From Novipirellula caenicola (GTDB taxonomy: Bacteria > Planctomycetota > Planctomycetia > Pirellulales > Pirellulaceae): DNA of 64,000 nt. Made by a program: the position numbers and the translations under genes. The DNA is taken from contig NZ_BAABRO010000018.1 in the NCBI RefSeq assembly GCF_039545035.1, positions 62,001 to 126,000 on the forward strand, read 5' to 3'. Under the pieces are notes generated by a model. That model was not told where the DNA came from and did no database searches. It saw only the letters and a program-made list of their open reading frames with translations. Shown piece after piece: positions 9,322 through 18,682 of the stretch. Numbering within the stretch: the stretch's first letter is position 1; each line of letters starts with the position of its first letter.

Positions 9322-12300
9322 TCATTCCACCGCGACTTCTTCACCGCTCGAGAACCGGGCGGTGATCAGATACATCACCGGCGCTAGCACTAACACCAAC
9401 ACCGTACTGAGTGTCAATCCAAACGCCAAACTGGTCGCCATCGGCGAAACCACTTGCGCTTCCTTGGACCGTTCCAACAAGATCGGCAGCATGCCGGCGA
9501 CCGTCGTCACGGAGGTCAACAACACCGCACGGAAACGACGTCGCCCTCCATCGACGATCGCCTCGCGAATCGGTAACCCCTCTTCGACTCGACGATTGAT
9601 AAAGTCGACCAACACGATCGAATCATTCACGACCACGCCCGCTAACGCGACGATGCCAAAAATGCTGAACAAGGTCAATTCGATCCCCATCACGATATGC
9701 CCCAAGATGGCTCCGATAAAGCCGAACGGGATGATCGACAGGATCAAAATGGCTTGCCAACACGACCCGAACTGGATCGTCAGCAATAGGAACATCGCGC
9801 CGACCACCACGAAGAATCCGATCATTAAACTGTTGACCGTCTCGGTGGTCTGCTCTTGTTGCCCAGCCCACTCCAATCGAACCCCGGGAAATTCGGCTTC
9901 GAATTCAGGCACAAAGTTAGCTCGCAGATCCGCGACCACGTTAAACGCGTTGCCTTGCGTTTCATCCACGTCGGCCACGACGCCGATCGATCGCATCTGA
10001 TTGACGCGGCGGATTTCTGAATACCCTCGAGCGACTTCGACATCCGCAACTTCGCTAAGCGGTCGCTCGATCCCATCTCCATTGCGAATGCGGATGCCAT
10101 TAAAACTGACTAACGTATTGCGGTCTTCGCGTGGATAACGAACACGAAGCGGCACCTCGTGGCGTCCTCGTTGCAGCCGCATCACCTCTTCGCCATAATA
10201 CGAGGCACGCACCGTCCCGGCAACGTCCGCCAACGAGATTCCCATCGCCTTGGCGTCGTCACGGACCTTCATTCGGTACTCCCATTTGCCTTGCCGTGTG
10301 TCCGTGGCGATGTCCGACACATAGGGATACTCCGCAAGCTTTGCTTTGCAGCGAGCGATCGCGGCGTCCATTTGGTCCATATTCTCGGCCGTTGCCATCA
10401 ATCGCATTTCGATCGGCAGCGAGGCGGGACCACGCGGCGTGGCGCCATAAGCCACCGCCTCTGCACCAGGAAAACGCCCCGACTCTTCACGCCACATACG
10501 AACAATGTCGGCGCTCGACACGGTCCGCTCGCCAATATCGTTCAGTTGCACAAAGATGCCTCCGACGTGGCTTGCCGGAGCCGCACCGACCTCGTCGCCC
10601 GAAGATCCGACGGTCCGCTGCACCGCTTGAACAAAACCGCTGGGATCGGTCGTCAGCCCTTCGTCAATCGAACGTTGGTTGATTCGCCAAATGGCTTGCT
10701 CTAACCGTTTGGTCGCCGCATCGGTGACCGTCACCGGAGTACCATCCGGATAAGTGATCTGAACGGTGATGAACCCAAAGTCGATTTTAGGCAGCAGTAG
10801 AAACGGGACCATCCCCGATCGAACCACCCCGAACGACAAGATCAACAATCCCGCCGCAGCCGACATCACGACCGCTGGATTTCGCAGCGATACATTCAAT
10901 AGCGGAGTGTAAACTCGCTCGATGAACCAGTTTAGAAAACGTGTCAGCCCTTGATTGCTGCGGTGCAATAACCATGCAATCGGCCGAAATGGAAACAGGA
11001 TCCACGTCAACACATCAAGAAACCGGCTGCGTCGATGCGCCAAATGTGCCGGCAGGATCGTCAAGCTTTCGACCATCGAAATGAACAACATTGCTCCGAC
11101 GCACAGCGGTAACACCACGGTCAACCGCTTGATGTTGCCTTCAAGGTACATGATCGGCACGAATGCAATCACGGTGGTCAAAATCGCCGTGATCACCGAA
11201 GGCATCACCTCGGCCGCCCCGTCGATCGCGGCGTCGCGATAACTTTTACCTTGTTCGCGATGAGCGTAAATATTCTCGCCCACCACGATCGCATCATCGA
11301 CCACAATTCCCAACGCGATCAAAAACGCAAACATCGATGTCATGTTGAGCGTCTGCCCGCTTTGCAGCATGTAAATGCACGCACCCAACAACGATACCGG
11401 GATGCCAAGCGCGACCCACCACGCCAATCGCATCTCGAGAAATAGCGCCAACACCAAGAACACCAACAACAGTCCCATCCATCCGTTGGACGCCAACAAA
11501 TTCAATCGGTTCTTGACACTAACGCTGCGATCTCGCATGTGCAGCATGCTGTACCCGTCCGGCAAACGAGCCTTCTCATTTTCCACATACTCACGCACCT
11601 CTTCCGAGACGGCGATCAAATCGTCGGCGCTGGTCGATTCGACCGACACCACGACCGCCGGCCGCCCGTTGACCTCGTTGATCGTCGCATCCACCGCAAA
11701 TTCGTCACGCACGATTCCCAAATCGCCAACCGTCAACACCACCCCGCTGTTCTGGCTGACCAACGGAATCGACGCGATCTCCTCACCAATCTCACTCTTG
11801 TCACTGCCGCGTAGCAAGATTTCCTGAGACCGCCCCTTGAGCGTTCCGCCTGGCAATTCAACGTTGTTGGCACGCACGATTCCGGCGACTTCACTGAGCG
11901 ACAAATTGTATTCGCGGAGCGTATGCTCAGGAATCTCGATGTCAATTTGATAGTCGGGAGCGCCCACCAAATCAGCGACCGACACATTCTGTAGCGCCAA
12001 CAAATCGTTGCGAACACGCTCAGCAACGCGTCGTAATTCCAAGGCCGCTTCGGCAACCGCTTCGTCGTTGTTGCCATTGCCCGCGCCCGAGTTTTTGGGT
12101 CCCAACACCGCCACCCGAATCGCGGTGGTGAAATTGGTGTTCAAACGAACGTCCGGTTTTTCCGCCAACTCAGGAAAGCTGGGGATTTGATCGATCAACG
12201 TGGTGACTTCGGTCAACACTCGCTGCGCATCGGCTTGCTTGGAGTCGCTGTCCAATTCGAGCGTGACGCTGCCGATCCCCTCGCGAGCCGACGAGGTCAT

Positions 12301-12540
12301 TTCGTCAATGCCGTCAACGGTGCGAATCGCCTCTTCGATCTTTTCTAAAATGCCCTGTTCGATTTCATCCGGACTGGCACCAGGATAGACCACCGAAATA
12401 TTGACGACGTAAAGTTCAAAGTCGGGCCAAAACTCACGACGCAGCTGTGACAAACTCCATGCGCCCAGCAGCAGGGTGCCGAGCATAATGACATTCATGG
12501 CCTGCCAATTTTTGACCGACCAAGCGATAAGCGATTTCAT
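9322..12540 (-). CDS. RND efflux transporter, inner-membrane pump
   Basis: Proton-driven multidrug or metabolite exporter of the AcrB/MexB-like superfamily. 1072 residues with the family layout: a first membrane helix, a large periplasmic loop, a TM2-6 block, a second loop, then TM7-12. The proton-relay aspartate pair is present in TM4 (ALGIVVDDAIVVGENI). The loop motif YPGASPDEIEQG and the TM10-11 segment GIVALAGVVVNDSIVLVDF are typical. The start overlaps the stop of the adaptor gene by 4 bp (ATGA), so they are translationally coupled. No outer-membrane channel gene is adjacent. Substrate unknown. Confidence 0.95.
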   Translation of the reverse strand: MKSLIAWSVKNWQAMNVIMLGTLLLGAWSLSQLRREFWPDFELYVVNISVVYPGASPDEIEQGILEKIEEAIRTVDGIDEMTSSAREGIGSVTLELDSDSKQADAQRVLTEVTTLIDQIPSFPELAEKPDVRLNTNFTTAIRVAVLGPKNSGAGNGNNDEAVAEAALELRRVAERVRNDLLALQNVSVADLVGAPDYQIDIEIPEHTLREYNLSLSEVAGIVRANNVELPGGTLKGRSQEILLRGSDKSEIGEEIASIPLVSQNSGVVLTVGDLGIVRDEFAVDATINEVNGRPAVVVSVESTSADDLIAVSEEVREYVENEKARLPDGYSMLHMRDRSVSVKNRLNLLASNGWMGLLLVFLVLALFLEMRLAWWVALGIPVSLLGACIYMLQSGQTLNMTSMFAFLIALGIVVDDAIVVGENIYAHREQGKSYRDAAIDGAAEVMPSVITAILTTVIAFVPIMYLEGNIKRLTVVLPLCVGAMLFISMVESLTILPAHLAHRRSRFLDVLTWILFPFRPIAWLLHRSNQGLTRFLNWFIERVYTPLLNVSLRNPAVVMSAAAGLLILSFGVVRSGMVPFLLLPKIDFGFITVQITYPDGTPVTVTDAATKRLEQAIWRINQRSIDEGLTTDPSGFVQAVQRTVGSSGDEVGAAPASHVGGIFVQLNDIGERTVSSADIVRMWREESGRFPGAEAVAYGATPRGPASLPIEMRLMATAENMDQMDAAIARCKAKLAEYPYVSDIATDTRQGKWEYRMKVRDDAKAMGISLADVAGTVRASYYGEEVMRLQRGRHEVPLRVRYPREDRNTLVSFNGIRIRNGDGIERPLSEVADVEVARGYSEIRRVNQMRSIGVVADVDETQGNAFNVVADLRANFVPEFEAEFPGVRLEWAGQQEQTTETVNSLMIGFFVVVGAMFLLLTIQFGSCWQAILILSIIPFGFIGAILGHIVMGIELTLFSIFGIVALAGVVVNDSIVLVDFINRRVEEGLPIREAIVDGGRRRFRAVLLTSVTTVAGMLPILLERSKEAQVVSPMATSLAFGLTLSTVLVLVLAPVMYLITARFSSGEEVAVE

Positions 12541-14048
12541 CCTGCCGCCTTTTCTGAATCGAGCCCCGAAACGTCATCGGCAATTCGCGTGGGAGTACTT
12601 CCCGCCTGTCGCGCCGTCGGTCCCGATCCCATCACCGGCATGCCGTCTTTGGGATCGCTGACCGGGGAAACAATCACGGCGACCTGATCCGATTTCATCG
12701 TCGCTGTCGGCACCGCCGAATCGATATCGGCATCGACGATCACCCCATTGTTCATCCGGCTCACCACTTCAACGGGCACTACACGTAATTTTCCGTCAAC
12801 GTCTAACCAAATCCGGTTTCCTGGACGAATCGCAATCTCATTGACCCGGTACAGCGTTCGACTTGGATGGACATTCATCGTGACCGAGACAAACATGCCA
12901 CGCATCAAGCGTCTCGGGCCGTCCATCACAAGATTGGGGGCAAGCGGCGAGTCGTCCATGATGGGATCCCGACTTGCATCCGCGTCGACAGCCACGACGT
13001 CTGCGGGCGAATCGACACGCAGCAAACACGGGTAGGTGCGTGTGTCCAAGTCGATGCCCGCACCATCAATCCGCGTCAAAACCGCTTGCCACTGGTAGAC
13101 GCGTTTTCCCAAGCGGTACTGGATGGTCGCGCTGACCGGAGGAACGCGGTCGCCATGATCCCCCGATTCAAATTGGTTCGCCATCGCGGCCGAATTCCAG
13201 ACCCAATACATTTGATCCACCGTCAAATTCGATCGGACTTCGATCGCGGTCGTATCTTCGATCGTCACAAACGAGGTGCCTGCGGCAATAAACGACTGCT
13301 CTTCGACCCCGCTTTGCACCACCCGACCGCGGATCGGAGAACGGACCGTGGTGCGAGACAGGTCAAGCTTAGCCCGCTCGATCGCCACCTCGGTCAACGC
13401 TTGCTTTCTCAAGATCAAAGTGCGTTGGGCAACCAGCTCTCGCTCGCGATTTTGCAGTTCGACCAAAGCCGATTTCGCAGTCAACTCGGCTCGCTTGGCA
13501 ATTTCGACTTCGCTGACCGACGCCGCTTGGCGAGCGACTAGTGCATCCGTACGCGCCCGTTCGCCGCTAGCGAGTTGCACTTGCTCTTCGGCCAAGCTAA
13601 GCAAATGGGCCGTGTTTTCGATGCTGACGTCCGCGGCAGCCAATTCCGCATCCTCCTGCGTCTTTTGGGCTGCCAACCGGCGAACTTCCATTTCGTATTC
13701 GGTGGGGTCCAACTGGATTAGTGTTTCCCCTTCGGACACCTCGCGACCAGGACGCAGATTCACCGATTGCTTGATCACGCGGCCGGCCACCTCGGTGGCA
13801 AGGCGAATTTCCCGCAAGGGCACCACCACGCCATTAGAGTTGATCGAAAGCGGACCTTGATGCCGCTGCAGTGTCTCGGTCGTCACCGCAGTCGCCGCCG
13901 GTTTGTTAGGCTTCGATCGCGCGGGGCGTTTACGTTCCCCGAGTAAGGTGTAGCCAAACAAACAGCCAGCTAAGATCGCGATCGAAACCACGATGTTCAA
14001 AACGAGGTGCTTGAGGGACCGCGGAGGCCCGGAAGTAGGGGTATTCAT
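12537..14048 (-). CDS. RND efflux periplasmic adaptor (membrane fusion protein)
   Basis: Links the RND pump encoded downstream to an outer-membrane channel. A short cytoplasmic head is followed by one anchor helix (LVLNIVVSIAILAGCLFGY). A lipoyl/barrel half-motif (VAGRVIKQSVNLRPGREVSEGETLIQLD) follows, then a long alpha-hairpin (~130-240, rich in Ala/Glu/Arg), the second lipoyl half (RSPIRGRVVQSGVEEQSFI) and beta-barrel domains. 503 residues, somewhat longer than average. First gene of the leftward two-gene operon. Confidence 0.92.
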   Translation of the reverse strand: MNTPTSGPPRSLKHLVLNIVVSIAILAGCLFGYTLLGERKRPARSKPNKPAATAVTTETLQRHQGPLSINSNGVVVPLREIRLATEVAGRVIKQSVNLRPGREVSEGETLIQLDPTEYEMEVRRLAAQKTQEDAELAAADVSIENTAHLLSLAEEQVQLASGERARTDALVARQAASVSEVEIAKRAELTAKSALVELQNRERELVAQRTLILRKQALTEVAIERAKLDLSRTTVRSPIRGRVVQSGVEEQSFIAAGTSFVTIEDTTAIEVRSNLTVDQMYWVWNSAAMANQFESGDHGDRVPPVSATIQYRLGKRVYQWQAVLTRIDGAGIDLDTRTYPCLLRVDSPADVVAVDADASRDPIMDDSPLAPNLVMDGPRRLMRGMFVSVTMNVHPSRTLYRVNEIAIRPGNRIWLDVDGKLRVVPVEVVSRMNNGVIVDADIDSAVPTATMKSDQVAVIVSPVSDPKDGMPVMGSGPTARQAGSTPTRIADDVSGLDSEKAAG

Positions 14049-15175
14049 GAAGCGAGTCTAAATCGAGTCCGATGCGTGGTGTCGCGTTAGCATGTGCCGC
14101 TATAGTTTGCATCAAAAAATACGATTCCGCAGCAACCAGTTGGAATCAAGTTCGAGTTAACCCCTAGGGTCGCCACAAGTTCCGGCAAAAGCTTGTACCG
14201 TCGGATACGTTTCCAGCCCGTCCTCATCCGCGTAGCAAAGGCCGCCAGCCTGTGATTGCCACGCAAGCCCCCCAAACTCTCTCTCACCCTTTCGCATCAC
14301 CGCGGCCAAACGCGAGTTCCCTCATGTAGTGCGAAGTTCGTCACCCCAAAGTGCCAAAAATTTCATGGCTTCCCTCAAAAAGTCTATCGACTTTCGGCGT
14401 TCCCGCTCGACTGCACCTCGAACGCCTCAAGGCCTGGCAAGGAGCGGCAAAGACAAAGTCAACCTCGGTAATCGACAGGCCCTGATCGGACGAATGGAAC
14501 GCCTCTTCGGGTGGTTCAAAATTCAGCAGGTTGACCAAGCCACAACGACACACGCTCAAGTTGTTACACAACAAGTGATCGTCCCCCTGGGGGGAACGCT
14601 TAGCGGAGCGGCGCGAGCCGCCCGGTCAAAATCGAACATTTTTTCACCCCACAACCGGACGACTTGCGGCACGCCCCACCCCAAAGTAGATCCGACTGGG
14701 ATGTCGCATTAGTCGAACACCATTCGCGACACCGCGCGCCCTCTTTGGGAACAGCACCAGCGAGGGGGGACGCGATTCCAGGCAAAATCGGATCTTGATT
14801 TTCGCGGTTGCCGATTTCTGGGTCACAAATCAAAGTTCGCTAGCAAAAATGGTGGAAAAATTTTGGCGTGACCCTCGACAGCGGCGATGGCTCAGTGCGG
14901 CCTGGAAAACAGAAAACTTTTCACGGCCAAGGCACGAACCCGATCTAGTTTTTCAGCGTCTTTTACGGGGTCATTGACGAACGGCGGGCCGCTAGAATTG
15001 CAGACGGCTAGCGGGTCGGAGCGTCAAAAAGTAGAGTTATTTTCGCGGGACATTAAAGCTCCACGGCAGAAACACCGATAGGATGCGTATCACCGACTGC
15101 AACATCCCGATTGTTCCAGTCAGAGGATCTTGACTAACCCGCAAACATCTCCTAACTTTGCGGCAAATCAACCAA
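14049..15175. other. Intergenic, no gene seen
   Basis: About 1.1 kb between the efflux operon and tRNA-Cys. Only overlapping short frames of odd composition are present. The repeat copy at 14602-14692 is the only recognisable item. Confidence 0.5.
14602..14692. repeat. Dispersed repeat, copy 2
   Basis: Related to 3129-3220 in the same orientation, sharing AGCGG..GCGGCGC, GCCGCCCGGTCAAAATC, ACCGGACG and AAAGTAGA. Two diverged copies within 12 kb suggest a genome-wide element. Confidence 0.6.
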
Positions 15176-15248
15176 GGCGACGTGGCCAAGTGGCTAAGGC
15201 GAAGGATTGCAAATCCTTTATTCGTGGGTTCGAATCCCACCGTCGCCT
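15176..15248 (+). tRNA. tRNA-Cys (GCA)
   Basis: 73 nt with a perfect 7-bp acceptor stem (GGCGACG/CGTCGCC), normal D and T arms, an anticodon loop reading TT-GCA-AA and T at the discriminator position, the base that cysteinyl-tRNA synthetase requires. CCA is not encoded. Its 3' half is the attachment site of the prophage. Confidence 0.95.
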
Positions 15249-15265
15249 CTTTTGCTGAAATGCAA
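15207..15265 (+). repeat. attL core (59 bp)
   Basis: Identical to 62059-62117. It runs from the anticodon loop of tRNA-Cys through the discriminator and 17 bp beyond. Identity breaks at both ends, so the crossover lies within this core. The tRNA is kept intact by integration. Confidence 0.93.
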
Positions 15266-15342
15266 CTTTTCTTTATAACCGAAACACGCTTTTGCGTGAC
15301 CTTCCGATTGCGGTTGTGCGGTGAAATCTCGTGGTCGTATTA

Positions 15343-15363
15343 GAGTCAGTTGACTCGAATACG
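15343..15363 (+). promoter_or_regulatory. Candidate integrase arm site, left
   Basis: GAGTCA-G-TTGACTCGAATACG: an inverted GAGTCA/TGACTC dyad plus a tail. The 14-mer TTGACTCGAATACG recurs at 61932-61945 near the other end, again preceded by GAGTCA. It sits 77 bp inside the attL core and just upstream of the integrase start, so a bound recombinase could also repress its own gene. Confidence 0.5.
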
Positions 15364-15388
15364 ATGCACCTTAGGAGATCACCCTCTC

Positions 15389-16627
15389 ATGCCGCGTCGT
15401 GAACAGTCTTTGCCGCCTTATCGGCATCACAAGGCCTCGGACCGTGCTTTGGTCTGCTTGAATGGCCAAGTCAACTATCTGGGCAAATACAATTCGCCCG
15501 AGTCACGCGAATTGTACGATCGCAAGATCGCTGAATGGTTGGCTGCCGGCCGGCGATTGGTTTCCGATGACCCGATCACCATCAATGAGTTGGCGGCTGA
15601 TTTTATCACCCACGCCGAATCGTATTACGTTAAAGATGGCGAGCAGACAACGGAGGTGAATTCGTTTCGCCAAGTCGTTCGCACGCTGTGTCGGCTGTAT
15701 GGTGACGATCCAGTCACCGAATTTGGACCGCTCGCACTAAAGGCATGTCGGCAGCAATGGATCGACAACGGATTGACGCGGCAATCGGTCAACAAGCAAC
15801 AAGGGCGACTGGTTCGCATATTCAAGTGGGGCGTCGCTGAGGAGATGGTGCCCGAGTCGGTGTGGAACGCCTTGCGAGCCGTCGAAGGACTGAGGAAGGG
15901 ACGCACCGATGCCCCCGAAATGATGGAGGTGCCGCCGGTCAATCTCGAAGACGTCCAAGCGGTGCTGCCCTTTCTGTCGCCCGTCGTCGCGGCAATGATC
16001 CGTTTGCAGTTGTTGACGGGAATGCGACCGGGCGAAGTGTGTAAGTTGCGGCCGTGCGACGTCGATCGCTCGGGCAAAGTTTGGGAATACCGCGTCGGTA
16101 GCCACAAGACCGAACACCACGGTCGCAAACGAGTCGCGTACATCGGCCCCGATGCCCAAGTCGTACTGACGCCGTTCCTATTGCGGCCGTCTGATGCCCC
16201 GTGCTTCTCGGCGGCTGAATCTCGCGAATGGTACCGAGAACAGGCGCACGCATCACGCACGACGCCCCAATCATGTGGTAACCGGCGGGGTCGCAAATAC
16301 GGACGCACAAAGCCAGCGAAGCAACGTCGGTTGCCACGCCCCTTTTTCACCAGCAGCAGCTACGGAAAAGCGATCGCCGATGCTTGCAAGAAAGCATGGC
16401 CCGTGCCCGAGGAAATCTCGCATGACAACGCTGCGGCCAAGGCATGGCACGATTCGCATCGTTGGGCGCCGAACCAACTGCGTCACACCCGCGGCACCGA
16501 GATCCGGTCAAAGTTTGGGCTCGAAGCGGCCCAGGTTATCCTCGGCCACGCGAAAGCCGACGTGACGCAAATCTATGCGGAAGTGGACCGACAAAAAGCG
16601 ATCGATGTCACGCTTCAAATTGGCTAG
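15389..16627 (+). CDS. int: Tyrosine-type site-specific recombinase (integrase)
   Basis: Catalyses prophage integration at, and with a partner excision from, tRNA-Cys. The ATG at 15389 is preceded by AGGAG 11 nt upstream and is preferred over an in-frame TTG at 15350. The product has 412 residues: a SAM-like core-binding domain (~65-165) and a catalytic domain with Arg213 (LLTGMRPGEV), Lys240, His366 and Arg368 (LRHTRGTE), His387 (LGHAKAD) and nucleophile Tyr396 (QIYAEVD). An insert rich in basic residues (~285-320) precedes the HxR motif. Adjacent to attL, as usual. Complete, so probably active. Confidence 0.95.
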   Translation: MPRREQSLPPYRHHKASDRALVCLNGQVNYLGKYNSPESRELYDRKIAEWLAAGRRLVSDDPITINELAADFITHAESYYVKDGEQTTEVNSFRQVVRTLCRLYGDDPVTEFGPLALKACRQQWIDNGLTRQSVNKQQGRLVRIFKWGVAEEMVPESVWNALRAVEGLRKGRTDAPEMMEVPPVNLEDVQAVLPFLSPVVAAMIRLQLLTGMRPGEVCKLRPCDVDRSGKVWEYRVGSHKTEHHGRKRVAYIGPDAQVVLTPFLLRPSDAPCFSAAESREWYREQAHASRTTPQSCGNRRGRKYGRTKPAKQRRLPRPFFTSSSYGKAIADACKKAWPVPEEISHDNAAAKAWHDSHRWAPNQLRHTRGTEIRSKFGLEAAQVILGHAKADVTQIYAEVDRQKAIDVTLQIG

Positions 16628-16632
16628 CCAGA

Positions 16633-17079
16633 TCACCCCAACAACCGCATATCGTCGGCGATCACACGAATCTTGTCATACAAGTCCGGTTGTTCACGCA
16701 GCCATTTTTGCATCATCCGGACCATCAACCGCCGGTCGAACACATTCGGTTCGTATTGCCGACCGATCAAACGTCGCGGCGGATCCGCGTTATGGTCCTC
16801 GATCACGATTCGCAAACAGCCCGGCGATCGGAATTGAGCCGTCGATCCGAGATAGAACTGGCGAAACTCATCGATCCGTTCGTCCCATGCCGTCATCAAC
16901 CAACGCGATCGAGCCACATAGGGACGGCGAAGAAATTCGGCGGGCGTCAGCGGATCGGCGACCAAGTCACGCATTCGATGGACAACGAGATGCCGCCGTT
17001 TGTAATGCGAACGCTCGATCAAACGGACGTGAGTGTGGGTGGGATATTCAAGTTCAATTCGCTGCGATGGTTCAAACAC
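16633..17079 (-). CDS. Hypothetical protein, last gene of leftward operon
   Basis: 148 residues from a GTG start (MFEPSQRIELEYPTHTHVRL). Rich in Arg, Trp and Tyr, with PAEFLRRPYVARSRWLMTAWD and a beta-rich middle; predominantly soluble. No family recognised. It ends 5 bp from the integrase stop (convergent) and follows the secreted-protein gene at 17144 with a 64-bp gap, so it is probably transcribed with it from the switch region at 18.5 kb and expressed in the lysogen. Confidence 0.55.
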   Translation of the reverse strand: MFEPSQRIELEYPTHTHVRLIERSHYKRRHLVVHRMRDLVADPLTPAEFLRRPYVARSRWLMTAWDERIDEFRQFYLGSTAQFRSPGCLRIVIEDHNADPPRRLIGRQYEPNVFDRRLMVRMMQKWLREQPDLYDKIRVIADDMRLLG

Positions 17080-17143
17080 GGTGTCGCTCCGGTGGATAGG
17101 GTTGCGGAGCGGGTAGTGTTTGCTAGCAGCGTGACACGTCTGG

Positions 17144-18052
17144 TCACTCGTCAGAGAAAAGAATGTGAACTGACGTAATTTCGGTTCGCAGCTTGGCGGA
17201 GTCAGTCACCTTTGCATCCGGTGCCAACACTGCTTGAAACGATCGCACTTGCCCAGGTTCCAAGTCTCCGACAAAGATCGGCGTCACCCCAACCAACGAA
17301 TCGCCTTCGAACCAATTGCAATGGAACGTGCCGAGAGTCAACTTTCGGTCTCTTTCGTTCCGAACTTTTCCGGTGATTTTGGGATACCTTTTATCAAATG
17401 CCAGTTTCACGATGTCGAAAAACGCAACCCCCTCGACAACTTGTCGAATCGAGACATCCTCGGCGGCAGCGTCACGGCGAAACCATTTCTGCGATCCGGC
17501 CCACTGCCGAAACAAGTCCTCGATCGTTTGAGTTTGGTCATCGACGGTCCTCGCCAATTTGTCAATCTCGTCGCGAGCGTATCGAACCACATCATTGAGC
17601 CGCTTCGGTGTCGCAACGCTTTCGACCAATTTGCCCGAAGCCTCAACCGATTGACTAGCAAGGTAAACCAAACCACCCACGAGCTCCGTTTGGTCACGCT
17701 CGGATAGTGTCCGCCACATCGCCGAATCACAATGATCGCGATCAAATAGCGGAATAAAATCGTCGGCCAGGGGTGCGACCGCCGGTTCATCAATTTTCTC
17801 ATCATCGACCGCTGGCATTGATTCTTTTCCGCGGGCCATCGATTTCGCCAATGCAAGCGAATCGTCGTCCAACGCGGAAAGAGGAACGACACGTGGGATC
17901 AGAACCGTGATCGATTTTCCATCACCGTCGATTCCGCCGAACCCCCCTTCGATCACCCGGCCATCTTGTGATCGCCAAGTGTGGATCGTCGGTGATTCGG
18001 CATGAGTCCGAGATGCGAAAACCACAAGCAAGACCAGCCCAGCAACTCTCAT
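17144..18052 (-). CDS. Secreted SHD1-like domain protein
   Basis: The ATG at 18052 gives a clean signal peptide (MRVAGLVLLVVFASRTHAES). Next comes an SHD1-like domain (TWRSQDGRVIEGGFGGIDG...ITVLIPRVVPLSALDDDSLALA), very common in planctomycete secreted proteins. The middle is helical, with an acidic linker. The C-terminal ~100 residues resemble an FxLYD-type beta-sandwich (YPKITGKVRNERDRKLTLGTFHCNWF...). 302 residues. It starts 5 bp after the upstream zinc-finger gene ends, so they form an operon. A secreted protein in a probable lysogenic operon suggests lysogenic conversion of the cell envelope. Confidence 0.65.
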   Translation of the reverse strand: MRVAGLVLLVVFASRTHAESPTIHTWRSQDGRVIEGGFGGIDGDGKSITVLIPRVVPLSALDDDSLALAKSMARGKESMPAVDDEKIDEPAVAPLADDFIPLFDRDHCDSAMWRTLSERDQTELVGGLVYLASQSVEASGKLVESVATPKRLNDVVRYARDEIDKLARTVDDQTQTIEDLFRQWAGSQKWFRRDAAAEDVSIRQVVEGVAFFDIVKLAFDKRYPKITGKVRNERDRKLTLGTFHCNWFEGDSLVGVTPIFVGDLEPGQVRSFQAVLAPDAKVTDSAKLRTEITSVHILFSDE

Positions 18053-18057
18053 CGCAT

Positions 18058-18480
18058 CTATCCCGATTTCTTTCGTCGGGCTCCGGGGGTGGATTTCTTC
18101 TTGCTTGCTTGACGTGTTTTTTCTTGTCTCGAGACTCGCTCGATTTCCGCTTGATCGGATTCCATCGCCGCGATTTCTTCGGCGGAGTACTTGTTGGCCG
18201 CGGGCTCGACCCCGGGCACTTGATTGCGGATTGCCTCGGCATGCACTTCGGCCGCGATGTCGGCGAACGGATCCGCGTCCTCTTTCGGCCGGCCCCCTTT
18301 GGTTAACGGCAGCACCCAACCATCCGCGATGCACCTTTCTTCAAAGGCCTCGCGTTCCGCTTCCGGCATCGATTTGAGCCGACGTGAATAGCGGCGGTAA
18401 TGCTTGTCACAAAGCCCCCGCGTCTTTACATCGGCCCCACACACTCGACAGCCGGTCGTTTTGGGTTTCGCTTCCGTCAT
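18058..18480 (-). CDS. Small zinc-binding protein, leftward switch gene
   Basis: The ATG at 18480 is chosen because the N-terminal zinc motif begins soon after: CRVCGADVKTRGLCDKHYRR, i.e. C-x2-C-x8-C-x2-H. A basic helix (YRRYSRRLKSMPEAEREAFEER), a GWVLPL strand and a long Lys/Arg-rich tail follow; 140 residues. Its first ~80 residues align along their length with the product of the divergent gene at 18683 (shared RGLCD.H, FEER, DPF/NPF). By position and by its basic, zinc-binding nature it is a candidate DNA-binding repressor of the switch region. That role is inferred, not shown. Confidence 0.6.
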   Translation of the reverse strand: MTEAKPKTTGCRVCGADVKTRGLCDKHYRRYSRRLKSMPEAEREAFEERCIADGWVLPLTKGGRPKEDADPFADIAAEVHAEAIRNQVPGVEPAANKYSAEEIAAMESDQAEIERVSRQEKTRQASKKKSTPGARRKKSG

Positions 18481-18483
18481 CCC

Positions 18484-18595
18484 AAAGTTTGTACCTAGTT
18501 TTTTCCGAAGTTGCAAGTCTTTGCCAACTAAAGACTTAGGTGCAAACAAGGTGCGTTCGCTGGTCTATCGAACGACAAACTAGGGACAAACTAGG
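18484..18595. promoter_or_regulatory. Repeated boxes in divergent control region
   Basis: Direct repeats ACAAACTAGG at 18575-18584 and 18586-18595 (11-bp period, one helical turn), with opposite-strand partial copies at 18484-18491 (AAGTTTGT) and 18494-18501 (CCTAGTTT) next to the leftward start codon. The arrangement, boxes beside both divergent starts, is that of operators shared by a bidirectional switch. Confidence 0.5.
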
Positions 18596-18623
18596 TTGAC
18601 GCGTCGCTTCAACCACGCATAAT
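18596..18623 (+). promoter_or_regulatory. Candidate early rightward promoter
   Basis: TTGACG (-35) and CATAAT (-10) separated by 16 bp, directly abutting the repeated boxes and about 60 bp upstream of the first early gene. The close match to sigma-70 consensus and the adjacent operator-like repeats support it; planctomycete promoter rules are poorly defined. Confidence 0.5.
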
Positions 18624-18682
18624 TCCAAACGTCACCCAAGGACGGCCACCCTTTTCACCGGTTCGTCATTGGAGTTTCGAAC

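Noticed and set aside
8933-10000. Long rightward frame antisense to the RND pump
   Set aside because: Composition is that of a shadow of the well-supported pump gene; no recognisable domain.
18053-18334. N-terminal extension of the secreted SHD1 protein
   Set aside because: The extension overlaps the zinc-finger gene in another frame; the ATG at 18052 yields a proper signal peptide.
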